Part shown: positions 46,521 through 55,888 of the stretch, piece after piece
Numbering within the stretch: the first letter of the stretch is position 1
Layout: each line of letters begins with the position of its first letter
Assembly: GCA_965222765.1 (NCBI GenBank)
Contig: CBDCVG010000099.1
Location: 34,357 to 98,356 of the forward strand
Source of the DNA: Caldora sp965222765
Lineage (GTDB): Bacteria; Cyanobacteriota; Cyanobacteriia; Cyanobacteriales; Coleofasciculaceae
Direction of reading: 5' to 3'
Length of the DNA: 64,000 nucleotides
Position numbers and translations under genes: made by a program
The notes under the pieces: generated by a model
Databases searched by the model: none
The model's input: the letters and a program-made list of their open reading frames with translations, nothing else
What the model was told of the DNA's origin: nothing

Positions 46521-47300
46521 TTATGACCAAAGGGAAAAATCTTGACTAAATGCAGAGAGGGTTAATAGCTGAATTGTTGCATCATTACGAACAAATTCGT
46601 GATGAGTTACGGTATTATAACCCCAATCTGCTAAGTAAAGTTTTATGTCTTTGAGATCAGGTTGCTGTTGTACTGATTGTAAGGTTTTTAGCCGATCTTC
46701 GACAAACCAAAGACTCACTGTTTCTTGGGAGTAATTCTCTTTTATTTGTCGTAGAGTTTGGTGTTTAGGACGTTTGCACTCTTTGCCGATAATCCTCTCT
46801 TCCGGCAACTGAATTCCTTGTTGCTGCAATAGTTGCTTGACAAAGCGCCCTTCTTTAGTAGTTACAATAAATAATTCTGTTGAATTATCTGACAGCGTCC
46901 GGCGCACCCGCTCTATTACACCAGGATAAAAGCGATGCAAGCTCAACCAGTTATCTAAGTCGGAGTTAATCCACTCATCCCGAACAGTATCCAGTTTCTT
47001 GCCTGTATCTGCTGGATCTAATTGCTCTGATTCTACAATTTCCTTGGCAACTGCTGACCAATTTTGCACGATTTTTTCTTCTGGAACTCCCAGTATCAAG
47101 GCTCGAACTAGTACTGGCATTTCCCAACCAATTTCGATTACAGGTCTTAAGCGATAGAATTGGGGTGCTAAATCCTCTGGCGGTTTTTGGCTGTCGGGGT
47201 TCCAGATTTGGCAATAAGTGCGCCAGGAAGTCTGAAAATACTCCAGTAGTCCGTCACACAAAACACCATCAAAATCTAGGGCGAGAATTTTGGGTATCAT
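46521..47300 (-). CDS. HAD-superfamily hydrolase
   Basis: About 259 residues from ATG at 47300 (MIPKILALDFDGVLCDGLL). The nucleophile Asp is in LDFDGVLCDG, motif II in LFIVTTKEG, and motif III/IV in LWFVEDRLKTL. It resembles cyanobacterial HAD phosphatases of unknown substrate. The reading frame is open to 47354, but the extra 18 codons overlap a dispersed repeat, so the internal ATG is preferred. Confidence 0.85.
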   Translation of the reverse strand: MIPKILALDFDGVLCDGLLEYFQTSWRTYCQIWNPDSQKPPEDLAPQFYRLRPVIEIGWEMPVLVRALILGVPEEKIVQNWSAVAKEIVESEQLDPADTGKKLDTVRDEWINSDLDNWLSLHRFYPGVIERVRRTLSDNSTELFIVTTKEGRFVKQLLQQQGIQLPEERIIGKECKRPKHQTLRQIKENYSQETVSLWFVEDRLKTLQSVQQQPDLKDIKLYLADWGYNTVTHHEFVRNDATIQLLTLSAFSQDFSLWS

Positions 47301-47321
47301 AAACGTTTTCAACAAATATTC

Positions 47322-47390
47322 TTTAGAAACAAGGGAGGAGGCAGAAGGCTCCAAGGGAATAGACTAGTTTCTCATCTTCTTTTTCAATGC
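47322..47390. repeat. Dispersed repeat, copy 2 (first at 7417-7489)
   Basis: GAAACAAGGGAGGAGGCAGA through GGCTCCAAGG to CATCTTCTTTTTC matches the copy downstream of adhE with few differences. Confidence 0.6.
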
Positions 47391-47462
47391 TGTATTTTAT
47401 CTTGTTGCCTATTACCTGTTGCCTGCGTCGTCAGATGCTTATTACTTAAATTTGGTATCACC

Positions 47463-49103
47463 TTACCACTGCTGTACCAGAGTCACTATAACTTTGACTT
47501 CATATTCAGCTTCAAAGACACTCTTTTTGTAATCTAAATTCCACAGCTCTAAGGCACAATCGTCATTTGGTACAGCGGGCATTAATTTGAGCTGGAGTTC
47601 TTTTTGAGCTGGATAATACTCACAACGCACCTGGGAAATTGCACCAATTTGCCTGCGATCAAGAGCAACTGCCAAGCGTAAAATAGCACTAAGTTGATCA
47701 ACCAACTTGCGATGAGTTTTACCAGGTAGGTTGTTGTAATTTTCGTGCTTTCTTTTGGGAATACTTTTACGATGATAGCGAGCCAGATTAGCAATCACTT
47801 CAATGCCAGCTTCTGTAAAGCCTAATAGCTCAGCATAACGAATTAAGTAATAAGAATGCTTGTGATGGGCAGAATGACTGATATATAAACCGCAGTTGTG
47901 TAAAATAGCAGCTGCCCAAAGGAGCTCTCGCTCTTCTGTATCCCAGTGGTGAAGTTGTCCTTTCGTTTGGTTAAATATAGTCAAGGCAAAGTTAGCAACC
48001 CGCTCACCATATTCCAGATTTACTTGATATTTCTGGGCCACTTTTAGTACACTTCGCTGACGCACCTGGCTCTGGTAACTCAGTCGGTCTTCAATTAAAC
48101 CATGAGAGAGCATCCAATCTACTATTACTCCTTCCCGCAGCGCTCTTTCACCGATGACTAGAGACTCAACACCCAGCATAGTCATCGCATCTAATAAAAT
48201 TATTGCCCCAGCAACAATAATTTCTGAGCGCTTGTCTGACATTCCAGGAATTTCTGCTCGCTCGGCATAATTTAGTGATGCCAAGTGCTTAACTATTTCT
48301 TGGAGTTCTTTACGACTTAACTCGTAGCCAGTGAGGGGATTTGGTACTGTGCCCAGGGTGTTTCTAGCATGAATTATTGCTAGGGTTTCAATCGTACCAG
48401 AAGTTCCTACTAAGCGAGGCTGTTCACCAGCTTCTAGATTAGCTCGAATCTCATCAACTGGTCGCTCCAGCATCCCTCTGACATAAGCTTGTAAATATTG
48501 AAACTCACGATCGCTGATGGGGTCAGTAGTGATAAACTCAGCAGTAAGACGTACTGCTCCCACCTTGGTACTACTAAGGGTACGGGGTTTATTACCATCT
48601 CCTAAAATTAATTCTGTGGAACCGCCGCCGATATCAATAATGATGTGGGGTTGGCTATTAAATTCCATCCCAGACAACACACCTAGGTAAATTTGCCTTG
48701 CTTCTTCTGGTCCTGAAATGAGGTTGACAAATAAACCTAATTCTGTATTGACTTGCTTTAAAAAAGCTCGCCCATTAGGAGCCTCTCTTACAGCACTGGT
48801 GGCTACAGCCACAATTTGCTCAGCATTAAAGCTTTGTGCCAGTTGTTGACAACGCCGCAAAGTTGCGATCGCTCTTTGTATTGCTTCCGGAGTTAAATTA
48901 CCGGTCTTGGGGTCACGATATCCTAGTCGTACTGTATCCTTTTCTGTAGCAATAATGGTGAATGCTGGTAGAGCTGCGTTAATTCGCGCCACCACCATAT
49001 GAATAGAGTTGGTTCCAATATCAATAGCAGCAAGAATGTGCTCTTGCTCCTCAGAGGCACTAGCAATACTCAAGGAACTCTCTTTTGTAAGTGAATTGAC
49101 CAT
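47463..49103 (-). CDS. ppx: Exopolyphosphatase (Ppx/GppA family)
   Basis: 546 residues. It hydrolyses terminal phosphate from inorganic polyphosphate or pppGpp. The ASKHA phosphate-binding motifs are AAIDIGTNSIHMVVA near the N-terminus and IIDIGGGSTELIL at about 155, with LVGTSGTIETLA later. The C-terminal half has an HD-like helical domain (WAAAILHNCGLYI, YHRKSIPKR). Length and domain order match cyanobacterial Ppx. Confidence 0.92.
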   Translation of the reverse strand: MVNSLTKESSLSIASASEEQEHILAAIDIGTNSIHMVVARINAALPAFTIIATEKDTVRLGYRDPKTGNLTPEAIQRAIATLRRCQQLAQSFNAEQIVAVATSAVREAPNGRAFLKQVNTELGLFVNLISGPEEARQIYLGVLSGMEFNSQPHIIIDIGGGSTELILGDGNKPRTLSSTKVGAVRLTAEFITTDPISDREFQYLQAYVRGMLERPVDEIRANLEAGEQPRLVGTSGTIETLAIIHARNTLGTVPNPLTGYELSRKELQEIVKHLASLNYAERAEIPGMSDKRSEIIVAGAIILLDAMTMLGVESLVIGERALREGVIVDWMLSHGLIEDRLSYQSQVRQRSVLKVAQKYQVNLEYGERVANFALTIFNQTKGQLHHWDTEERELLWAAAILHNCGLYISHSAHHKHSYYLIRYAELLGFTEAGIEVIANLARYHRKSIPKRKHENYNNLPGKTHRKLVDQLSAILRLAVALDRRQIGAISQVRCEYYPAQKELQLKLMPAVPNDDCALELWNLDYKKSVFEAEYEVKVIVTLVQQW

Positions 49104-49220
49104 AATTTAAGTTTATTTAGGGTTATAATGCCAACCCAAACCCTATGAATAAAGATATCGTAAATAGGGACTATCTCCTATCTAAAAATCCTTGATTCTA
49201 CATAATTAACCAATTTTTCT

Positions 49221-50105
49221 ATGCTGACTCAGGAACAACGTCAACCAGAATCCTACTGGCTAACTATACTTCGATTGTTACGTTGGGATAAGCCAGCAGG
49301 ACGCTTAATTTTGATGATTCCAGCTCTGTGGGCAGTGTTTTTAGCCGCAGCGGGAGAGCCACCGATACCTTTAGTAGGAGTGATTATCCTCGGTACTTTG
49401 GCAACAAGTGCAGCTGGTTGTGTGATCAATGACCTCTGGGATCGTAATATTGATCCTCAAGTAGAAAGAACTCGCGATCGCCCTCTTGCTTCCCGTGCTT
49501 TATCCATCCAAGTTGGTATAGTTGTTGCCTTTGTTGCTATGAGTTGCGCGGGGGTACTCGCCCTTTATCTCAATCTTTTCACCTTCTGGCTATGCGTTGC
49601 TGCCATACCGCTAATTGTTTTCTACCCTTCAGCCAAACGGGTTTTTCCTGTACCTCAGTTAGTACTTTCCCTCGCTTGGGGTTTTGCCGTACTGATTAGT
49701 TGGAGTGCGGTAACTACTAATTTGGAAGATGGTACCTGGCTACTCTGGGGAGCAACGGTACTTTGGACATTGGGCTTTGATACAGTCTATGCAATGTCAG
49801 ACCGCGAAGATGACCGAAAGATTGGAGTACAATCTAGTGCCCTGTTTTTCGGCGATTATGCTCCCTCAGCAGTGGGAATTTTCTTCGCTGGTACTGCCAG
49901 TTGCTTAGCTAGACTGGGCATGATGATGGAGTTACAACTTGGTTTTTGGATTGCTTTGAGCATTGCTAGCGCCATGTGGGTTTGGCAGTATACCCGACTG
50001 CGTCAACCAGATATTGCTAAACCAGTTTATGGTGAAATTTTTCGCCAGAATGTCGGGATTGGCTTTGTTTTACTAGCTGGCATGATTGCTGGATCTATTT
50101 TTTAA
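49221..50105 (+). CDS. ubiA: 4-hydroxybenzoate polyprenyltransferase (UbiA family)
   Basis: 294 residues and about eight TM segments. The prenyl-diphosphate/Mg motifs are NDLWDRNIDPQVERTRDRPL and, in the second half, AMSDREDDRKIGVQS. In cyanobacteria this enzyme attaches a solanesyl chain to 4-hydroxybenzoate for plastoquinone-9. It is divergent from ppx, with about 117 bases between. Confidence 0.92.
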   Translation: MLTQEQRQPESYWLTILRLLRWDKPAGRLILMIPALWAVFLAAAGEPPIPLVGVIILGTLATSAAGCVINDLWDRNIDPQVERTRDRPLASRALSIQVGIVVAFVAMSCAGVLALYLNLFTFWLCVAAIPLIVFYPSAKRVFPVPQLVLSLAWGFAVLISWSAVTTNLEDGTWLLWGATVLWTLGFDTVYAMSDREDDRKIGVQSSALFFGDYAPSAVGIFFAGTASCLARLGMMMELQLGFWIALSIASAMWVWQYTRLRQPDIAKPVYGEIFRQNVGIGFVLLAGMIAGSIF

Positions 50106-50116
50106 GGAAGATGAAG

Positions 50117-50435
50117 GGCAATTCAGATCCCCGACTTCTTTGTTGAAGAAAGTAATTAACTAGGGCTTGCTGAATAAGTCGTAATTTTCGGGTTTGAATA
50201 GGTGGTAGGTGGTAGGTGGTAGGTGGTAGGTGGCAGGTGGTAGGTAAGGGAAAGAGGTGGTAGGTGTTAGGGATTTTCGACTTACGGTGCAAGGTTTTTG
50301 AGCCAAAAGATACAAAAACCTTGCACCTGGCAAGGTATAAAATGATTGAAAGCAAAGTATGGTATAGTTTCCACACTTTTGCAGCAAGCCCTAACTAGAC
50401 AAACCCAAAGGAGAAGTCGGGGATATAACGGCAAT
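50117..50435. repeat. Palindromic repeat split by a MITE
   Basis: AGATCCCCGACTTCTTTG (from about 50126) and AGGAGAAGTCGGGGATA (about 50410-50426) are inverted halves of a typical cyanobacterial GATCCCCGACTTCTT palindrome. The MITE at 50162-50392 separates the halves. Confidence 0.6.
50162..50392. mobile_element. MITE-like non-autonomous element
   Basis: 231 bp with perfect 11-bp inverted ends AGGGCTTGCTG / CAGCAAGCCCT, flanked on both sides by AACT, a likely 4-bp target duplication. Inside are GGTAGGT tandem units (50200-50255) and a perfect 15-bp hairpin (GGTGCAAGGTTTTTG at 50286-50300, complement at 50313-50327). No transposase frame. A related end sits at 21705. Confidence 0.75.
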
Positions 50436-50489
50436 CATACCGTCATTACAGTAGGCGATCGCTTTCAAAACCCCCTCTTTGTATCCCTT

Positions 50490-51941
50490 TTAACCTTCAG
50501 TTTCTTCTTCAGAGCCAGAATCTGGTTGGTTGTTTGACTGCTGATTAGTTGTTTCTTCAGAGCCAGAGTCTGGTTGGTTTGACTGCTGACTAGTTATTTC
50601 TTCAGAATCAGAGTCTGGTTGGTTTGACTGCTGACTAGTTATTTCTTCAGAATCAGAGTCTGGTTGGTTTGACTGCTGATTAGTTGTTTCTTCAGAGCCA
50701 GAGTCTGGTTGTTTTGACTGCTGACTAGTTGTTTCGTCAGAATCAGAGTCTGGTTGGTTTGACTGCTGACTAGTTATTTCTTCAGAATCAGAGTCTGGTT
50801 GGTTTGATTGCTGACTAGTTGTTTCTTCAGAACTAGACTCTGGTTGGTTTGACTGCTGACAAAAATCTTTGTCGTACTTAAATTCGACGTTGGCAAGGTA
50901 ACGCTTGGTTTCACCAGTTTGATTTTCAAAATTGAGGGACTCAATATCCTGTTGTGCCTGCTCATCAAAAGCGGAGTCACCAGCACCCTCAATGATTTGC
51001 TGTTCAATAGGTTTACCATCAGCATCAACTAAAACTTCTACTACACTAGTTCCTTGTAGCTGATCATCACAGGCAGCTTTTGGATAGTTACCTGCTATTC
51101 TCTCTGCAGCTGTAGGGGTAGTTGGCTGTGGTTCAGGAACTTTAATGATATTTTCTGTTGGTTGGGAATCTATAAGGGGAGTATTGGAAGATATACCCTC
51201 TATCGACTCCTGAATCGTTCTTTGGAAATCAGGAGATTCCACCACCCTATATTCATATGATTTGGGATCTATAAATGGAGTTATGGGGGGTGTAAGCTCT
51301 CCCGGAGTGTTGGAGCGAGCTATGGGGGGTGTAAGCTCTCCGGGACTATTGAAGGGAGTTATGGGGGGTGTAAGCTCTCCGGTATTGAAGGGAGCTATGC
51401 GGGATGTAAGCTCTCCGGGGGTTTGGGCACGCCGCTGGGCATCCTCTTTCTTGATATCATCAGCCAGTTTCTGGGGATCCGCAGGTTTTACTGGCCCCAC
51501 TCCTATTTTCTTTCCGCGAAGTATTTGATAATTTTTACTCGACTTAAAATCTTGTGCCGTGGCCCCCCTTTTGCCCTTAGCTCTCCCTATTGATGATGAC
51601 GAGCCGGAGCTCCTCCCCACTCTCTCACGGCGAGGTGTCAGCAATTTAGCAAGATCATTGTTCTTAGCCGGATTCTTCGAGACAGTGGAAGGAGGCTGTG
51701 ATGGTGAAAGTAATAGTGGCTCTGGTGGCTTTGGGGGAGGCGGGAGGCGGCTCGCCATTTCTGGTGTTAACCCAACTAGTTCGACTTCTCGTAACTGCTT
51801 TGGTTGTTCACGGGAAAAAACAGGCCAATAAGGTAAGGTTATTGCCACTAGCCCATGGACAACTACAGAAGCCATTACAGCAATACCAGTCTGTTGACCT
51901 AGTTTATCAGGGAAGCTTTTAAGAAAGGAAGAGTAGGACAT
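50490..51941 (-). CDS. TonB-like energy transducer with repeat arrays
   Basis: 483 residues. An N-terminal membrane anchor (GIAVMASVVVHGLVAITLPYW) is followed by a Pro-rich stretch (PPPPKPPEP) and four PGELTPPITPF-type repeats (51280-51420). A TonB C-terminal domain lies at about 290-365 (VVEVLVDADGKPIEQQIIEGAG). After that domain comes an unusual tail of about nine 15-residue QQSNQPDSDSEEITS repeats (50500-50870). TonB proteins normally end with the TonB domain, so the acidic Gln/Ser-rich tail is odd. ExbB/ExbD are not adjacent. Confidence 0.8.
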   Translation of the reverse strand: MSYSSFLKSFPDKLGQQTGIAVMASVVVHGLVAITLPYWPVFSREQPKQLREVELVGLTPEMASRLPPPPKPPEPLLLSPSQPPSTVSKNPAKNNDLAKLLTPRRERVGRSSGSSSSIGRAKGKRGATAQDFKSSKNYQILRGKKIGVGPVKPADPQKLADDIKKEDAQRRAQTPGELTSRIAPFNTGELTPPITPFNSPGELTPPIARSNTPGELTPPITPFIDPKSYEYRVVESPDFQRTIQESIEGISSNTPLIDSQPTENIIKVPEPQPTTPTAAERIAGNYPKAACDDQLQGTSVVEVLVDADGKPIEQQIIEGAGDSAFDEQAQQDIESLNFENQTGETKRYLANVEFKYDKDFCQQSNQPESSSEETTSQQSNQPDSDSEEITSQQSNQPDSDSDETTSQQSKQPDSGSEETTNQQSNQPDSDSEEITSQQSNQPDSDSEEITSQQSNQPDSGSEETTNQQSNNQPDSGSEEETEG

Positions 51942-52028
51942 AGCAGTTATAGTTTAAGAGCTGCACTGATTGAATAAACCACAGAGGCACAGAGTACACA
52001 AAGAAAGGAGTAATTGAATTAAACCAGT

Positions 52029-52748
52029 TTAACGAATAGATTGGGTAACCTTCAAAATTAGTAAAGAAAAGTAGGGTAATTTTAGGGTGGGGCGATCGCG
52101 TAAATCAGCATAAATTATTTGCTCTGGTAGGGTGGCTCGCTCAACAACAACAGCATTCTTCAACAGTTGACGCCGCTGAAGTATTTTCCAGACTTGGGGG
52201 TAGACTGAACTTACTTTCATTAAGACTACGACGTCTGCCCAATCTAAAATTGTTTCCAGTTCTTCTACATTATAGAGAGCAGGTAGTACAACAAGGCGAT
52301 CGGAACGCACGGTTAAAGGTTCTCCGAAAGCTGATGCCGCAGCAAAAGGAGAACACACTCCTGGTATCCTCTGCACAAGACTCTCTGGATGGAGCTGTTG
52401 CAAGGTTTCGGCTAAATAAGTAAAGGTGCTGTAGAAACTGATATCTCCTTCACAGACAAATGCTACATCTTGACCTAATTCTAGATATTGCCAGACTTGC
52501 TCTGCCGCTTTTTGCCATGCTTGAGTCAGAGTAACCTGATCCTGCACATAAGGAAAATTTAATGGCAGTTGTACCTGATACTGATTGAGCCATTGCTCAA
52601 CAATTGACTGAGCAATCCCTGGTTTACCCTGGATACCAGCAGGAAAAGCTACCACTGGTGCTTCTTTGAGGATACGCAATCCTTTGAGGGTAATTAATTC
52701 GGGATCACCTGGTCCTACACTAATACCGTAGAGTGTTCCTAGTTGCAC
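52029..52748 (-). CDS. cobI: Precorrin-2 C20-methyltransferase
   Basis: 239 residues of the SAM-dependent tetrapyrrole methylase fold. The start LGTLYGISVGPGDPELITLKG is the SAM-binding motif, and CEGDISFYSTFTYLAE and RIPGVCSPFAAASAFGEPL are specific to CobI/CbiL. It converts precorrin-2 to precorrin-3A in cobalamin synthesis. It works with cbiB at 61.7 kb, not in the same operon. The ATG lies 32 bp from the divergent hydrolase gene. Confidence 0.92.
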   Translation of the reverse strand: MQLGTLYGISVGPGDPELITLKGLRILKEAPVVAFPAGIQGKPGIAQSIVEQWLNQYQVQLPLNFPYVQDQVTLTQAWQKAAEQVWQYLELGQDVAFVCEGDISFYSTFTYLAETLQQLHPESLVQRIPGVCSPFAAASAFGEPLTVRSDRLVVLPALYNVEELETILDWADVVVLMKVSSVYPQVWKILQRRQLLKNAVVVERATLPEQIIYADLRDRPTLKLPYFSLLILKVTQSIR

Positions 52749-52780
52749 AATTATCTGAAATCTAGAGTCTCAAATTACCA

Positions 52781-53485
52781 ATGTCACTACCAACTGTGAT
52801 CTTACCGGGTTATTTTGCTAGTGCCCACGAATACAGTTCTTTAGAAGAATCTCTACAACAATTAGGATTTCCTACTATCACTGTGCCATTGCGACAACGG
52901 GATTGGTTTCCTACTCTTGGTGGTCGTTCGATGGTGCCGATATTAAGGAAAATCAACCAAACAGTAAAACAGCAACTGGAGAAATACAGTACCACTAAAG
53001 TGAACTTGATCGGCCATTCTGCTGGTGGTTGGATTGCTCGGATTTATCTGGGAGAAAAGCCCTATACCATTCATGGAGATGTCCCCGATTCAGCTGTCGG
53101 TTTGTGGAATGCTCGTTTCCACATCGCCACTTTGATAACTCTGGGGACACCCCATGTAACTCAGGAGCGTTGGACAAAACGCAATCTAGATTTTGTTAAT
53201 CTCAATTATCCTGGGGCTTTTTACCCAGATGTTCCCTATGTTTGTGTTGCTGGGAAAGCAATCTACGGTAAGCGTCGCCCAGGCAGCTGGTTAGCTTACA
53301 GCAGTTATGAACTGACTTGTGGACAGGGAAACTGTTGGGGAGATGGTATCACTCCTATTTCAGCGGCTCATTTAGATGGTGCAACTAATCTCACTTTGGA
53401 AGAGGTATTGCATTCACCAAGAAGGAAGGGACTGTGGTACGGCTCACCACAGCCAATGGAAGCTTGGATTCAATATTTAGCTTAA
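52781..53485 (+). CDS. Alpha/beta hydrolase, lipase/PGAP1-like
   Basis: 234 residues. The nucleophile Ser lies in LIGHSAGGWIARIYLG and ITLGTPH is the following strand. The catalytic Asp and His are probably in GDGITPISAAHLDGATN and the C-terminal region. It resembles plant and cyanobacterial lipase-like proteins of unknown substrate. Divergent from cobI. Confidence 0.85.
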   Translation: MSLPTVILPGYFASAHEYSSLEESLQQLGFPTITVPLRQRDWFPTLGGRSMVPILRKINQTVKQQLEKYSTTKVNLIGHSAGGWIARIYLGEKPYTIHGDVPDSAVGLWNARFHIATLITLGTPHVTQERWTKRNLDFVNLNYPGAFYPDVPYVCVAGKAIYGKRRPGSWLAYSSYELTCGQGNCWGDGITPISAAHLDGATNLTLEEVLHSPRRKGLWYGSPQPMEAWIQYLA

Positions 53486-53513
53486 TCCATATTGATAGTG
53501 AGCAATGACCAAC

Positions 53514-53625
53514 CTAGTACCGCTGCGCGGAATTAAGAATTAAGAATTAAGAATTAAGAATGCTTATAGAGTAAGGATTATATCGATCTCAAACTGGTCA
53601 CTTATTTCCGCCGCGCTGCACTAGT
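53514..53625 (+). repeat. Dispersed ~115-bp repeat, copy 1
   Basis: Starts CTAGTACCGCTGCGCGGAA, then four AATTAAG units, AATGCTTATAGAGTAAGGATT, and a diverged right part ending CGCGCTGCACTAGT. The first ~66 bases match 63746-63811 perfectly in inverted orientation. Its end (CTAGTTAA on the minus strand) supplies the stop codon of the antiporter gene. Confidence 0.85.
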
Positions 53626-55589
53626 TAACTAGAAGCAGGCGGTTGCAAAACTTCCTTGTTAGACGGTTTAAGGATTTCCTCGACAGCCGCACCTGAAACA
53701 GGAGCGGAAATGGGAATTTCCTCAACTTCTTGTAACTTCTCCACTGCCAATCTAGATGAAGAATTACCACCAGATAAGCGCTTCAATAGTTTTGGCCTAG
53801 GATCATGGAGCAGATAAATAATTTGATCTCCCGTTTGCCACTTTTCCGTCGCACCCGCCACTTGAAAATTACCGTTCCGTTCCCAGAGTAAAGGCATCAA
53901 TTCGCCAGCGCGAATCAAAGCTTGTAAATGAGCTTTCTGAAACTCAACTCCTGGCTCTCTTAATGTCGTTGAACCGAGCTTCACTTGTCCATCACTAAGA
54001 TATTGATTCCATGCTTTAATGGAGAGCTGGGGAACAAAAGCTTGAGTGACTTTTGTTTTTTTAGTCGAATTGCTAGCTTCGCGATCGCGAGGAAAAACTG
54101 CTAGCACTCGAGGTGGTTCAAATTCCTCAGCAGCGCGTTGAGCTAATACGACATTGACTTCACCATTATGAGTCATTGCCAAGAATGTTCCTATCGATTC
54201 GAGGCCTGCTTCTTCGAGAACATCAACATCTAAACCACTGCTTTGGAAAACCCTTAGATTTTCTTCTTCTGCTTTTTGGCAGGCTTCTGGATCCGTATCA
54301 ATGAGTACAACAGACTCTCCCCGTTCTTGAAACAGACGGGCAATCAAACGGCTCAGAGGATTACAGCCAATAATCACTGCACCTGTTGCTTCTTTCTCTG
54401 GGTTAAGCTGCAGCCATTTAGCTACCCAGCGAGCTGTCAGTCCTTGCAAAAAAACTGTCAACATGATGGTAAGGAAAACTAGGGCTTTGATGGAATCACC
54501 ACCATTAATTCCTCGCTCTGTCAAGATAATTGCAAATAGTGAAGCAACTGAGGCACTAACAATACCTTTGGGACAAATCCAAGACAAAAATACTTTCTGT
54601 TGCCATTGGAGATCACTATTCCAGGTACACAAAGTGACACTAATAGGGCGTACCACAAACATCAGCACGAAGACGGTAAACAAGCTACCCCAACCTAAGG
54701 CAAAAATACTGGCAATTGAGAGATCCGCTGATAAAAGGATGAACAGCACGGAAACACCAAGAACTGTTAATTGCCCTTTAAATCTTCGCAATAAACGTTC
54801 TTCTGGAAGTTCAGAAGCTCCTAGGACAATCCCAGCAAGTACAGTTGCCATTAATCCTGACTCTGAACGAATCATTTGCGCTAAGCCAAATAAGCCCCAC
54901 ATGCCCGCCAGAACAACTAGGCCTTTGAGGTTGTCTGAGATAAAGTCAGCCCTTTTGAGAAATAAACTTAACAACCAGCCGCCAGCACCACCGATGAGAG
55001 CACCAATACCCAGGCGCAGACTCAAACCAATAAATGCTTCTAGAGGACCAGCATCGCTGTTGACAATCGTGTCTAGCACAACAACCGCAAGGATAGCCCC
55101 TACTGGATCAATTAATACCCCTTCCCCTTCTAGGATCGTTGCTACCCGCCGATCCACTCTAACTTGTTTGAGCAAAGGACCAATAACAGTTGGACCGGTA
55201 ACCACTACTAGAGATGCATAGAGAAAAGCTATAGTCCAGGGAAATTCAGCCAGCCAGTGAGCTGCCATTCCTCCCCCTACCAGGGTAAGCAGTGTCCCCA
55301 GAGTAACCAGGTTTCTGAGACTACCGGACACTTTGCCCAAAGCTCGCAGCTCAAGGTTGAGCCCTCCCTCAAATAGAATAACTGCCACAGCAAGAGCGAC
55401 AATTACTTCTAGACCGACTCCCAGTCCCTGCGGGTGCAGCAAACCAAAGCCGTCTGGTCCTAGTAAAACGCCAAACATTAGTAGAAAGACTATACTAGGG
55501 ACTTTGAAGTATTCTGCTATTACCTGGGCACTAATCCCAGCGAAGATGGCAATAACCATCTGTAGGGTTAGTTCAAATGATCCTTCCAT
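53625..55589 (-). CDS. Na+/H+ antiporter of the CPA1 (NhaP) type with TrkA-N/RCK domain
   Basis: 654 residues. About 12 TM helices in residues 10-400 include MFGVLLGPDGFGLL, FEGGLNLELRAL, VTGPTVIGPLLKQ and GEGVLIDPVGAILAV (the conserved Asp). A cytosolic Rossmann/RCK domain follows (AVIIGCNPLSRLIARLF, VVLIDTDPEAC) and then a TrkA-C-like region (GELMPLLWERNGNF). It should exchange sodium or potassium for protons under nucleotide control. Confidence 0.88.
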   Translation of the reverse strand: MEGSFELTLQMVIAIFAGISAQVIAEYFKVPSIVFLLMFGVLLGPDGFGLLHPQGLGVGLEVIVALAVAVILFEGGLNLELRALGKVSGSLRNLVTLGTLLTLVGGGMAAHWLAEFPWTIAFLYASLVVVTGPTVIGPLLKQVRVDRRVATILEGEGVLIDPVGAILAVVVLDTIVNSDAGPLEAFIGLSLRLGIGALIGGAGGWLLSLFLKRADFISDNLKGLVVLAGMWGLFGLAQMIRSESGLMATVLAGIVLGASELPEERLLRRFKGQLTVLGVSVLFILLSADLSIASIFALGWGSLFTVFVLMFVVRPISVTLCTWNSDLQWQQKVFLSWICPKGIVSASVASLFAIILTERGINGGDSIKALVFLTIMLTVFLQGLTARWVAKWLQLNPEKEATGAVIIGCNPLSRLIARLFQERGESVVLIDTDPEACQKAEEENLRVFQSSGLDVDVLEEAGLESIGTFLAMTHNGEVNVVLAQRAAEEFEPPRVLAVFPRDREASNSTKKTKVTQAFVPQLSIKAWNQYLSDGQVKLGSTTLREPGVEFQKAHLQALIRAGELMPLLWERNGNFQVAGATEKWQTGDQIIYLLHDPRPKLLKRLSGGNSSSRLAVEKLQEVEEIPISAPVSGAAVEEILKPSNKEVLQPPASS

Positions 55590-55888
55590 ATGCGTAAGTA
55601 TCGCAAGCGATCAACTCAGGTCTCAATGTTTCATTTTCTACGTTGACAAGCATTAGTTGGTTTGGCAATAACTTCAGGGTAGGCAGATAAGTTTGATAAT
55701 TGGAAATCAGCATATGCCCCATCTATAAAGTAAAACTTTAAAAAAATTTCAGCTATTGATCCTCTGAAGAAGAAACACATCCGCCCTGCAGAAATAATCT
55801 GTGTCACCATTACTGGGTATATTTTTTTAATTGCCTTCAGTTAGTGATTTTGAGGGGTTCAATATCTTTTTTTCCTTTAGGGCGAGGC

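Noticed and set aside
50200..50255. GGTAGGT tandem repeats as a CRISPR array
   Set aside because: Units are 7-bp and contiguous, with no spacers; they are simple tandem repeats inside a MITE.
50490..50870. Repeats at 50.5-50.9 kb as a CRISPR array
   Set aside because: The 45-bp units are in frame in a TonB-like gene and have no spacers.
54463..55221. 252-residue plus-strand ORF inside the antiporter gene
   Set aside because: It is antisense to a well-supported membrane transporter and its Arg/Thr-rich composition is the mirror of hydrophobic codons.
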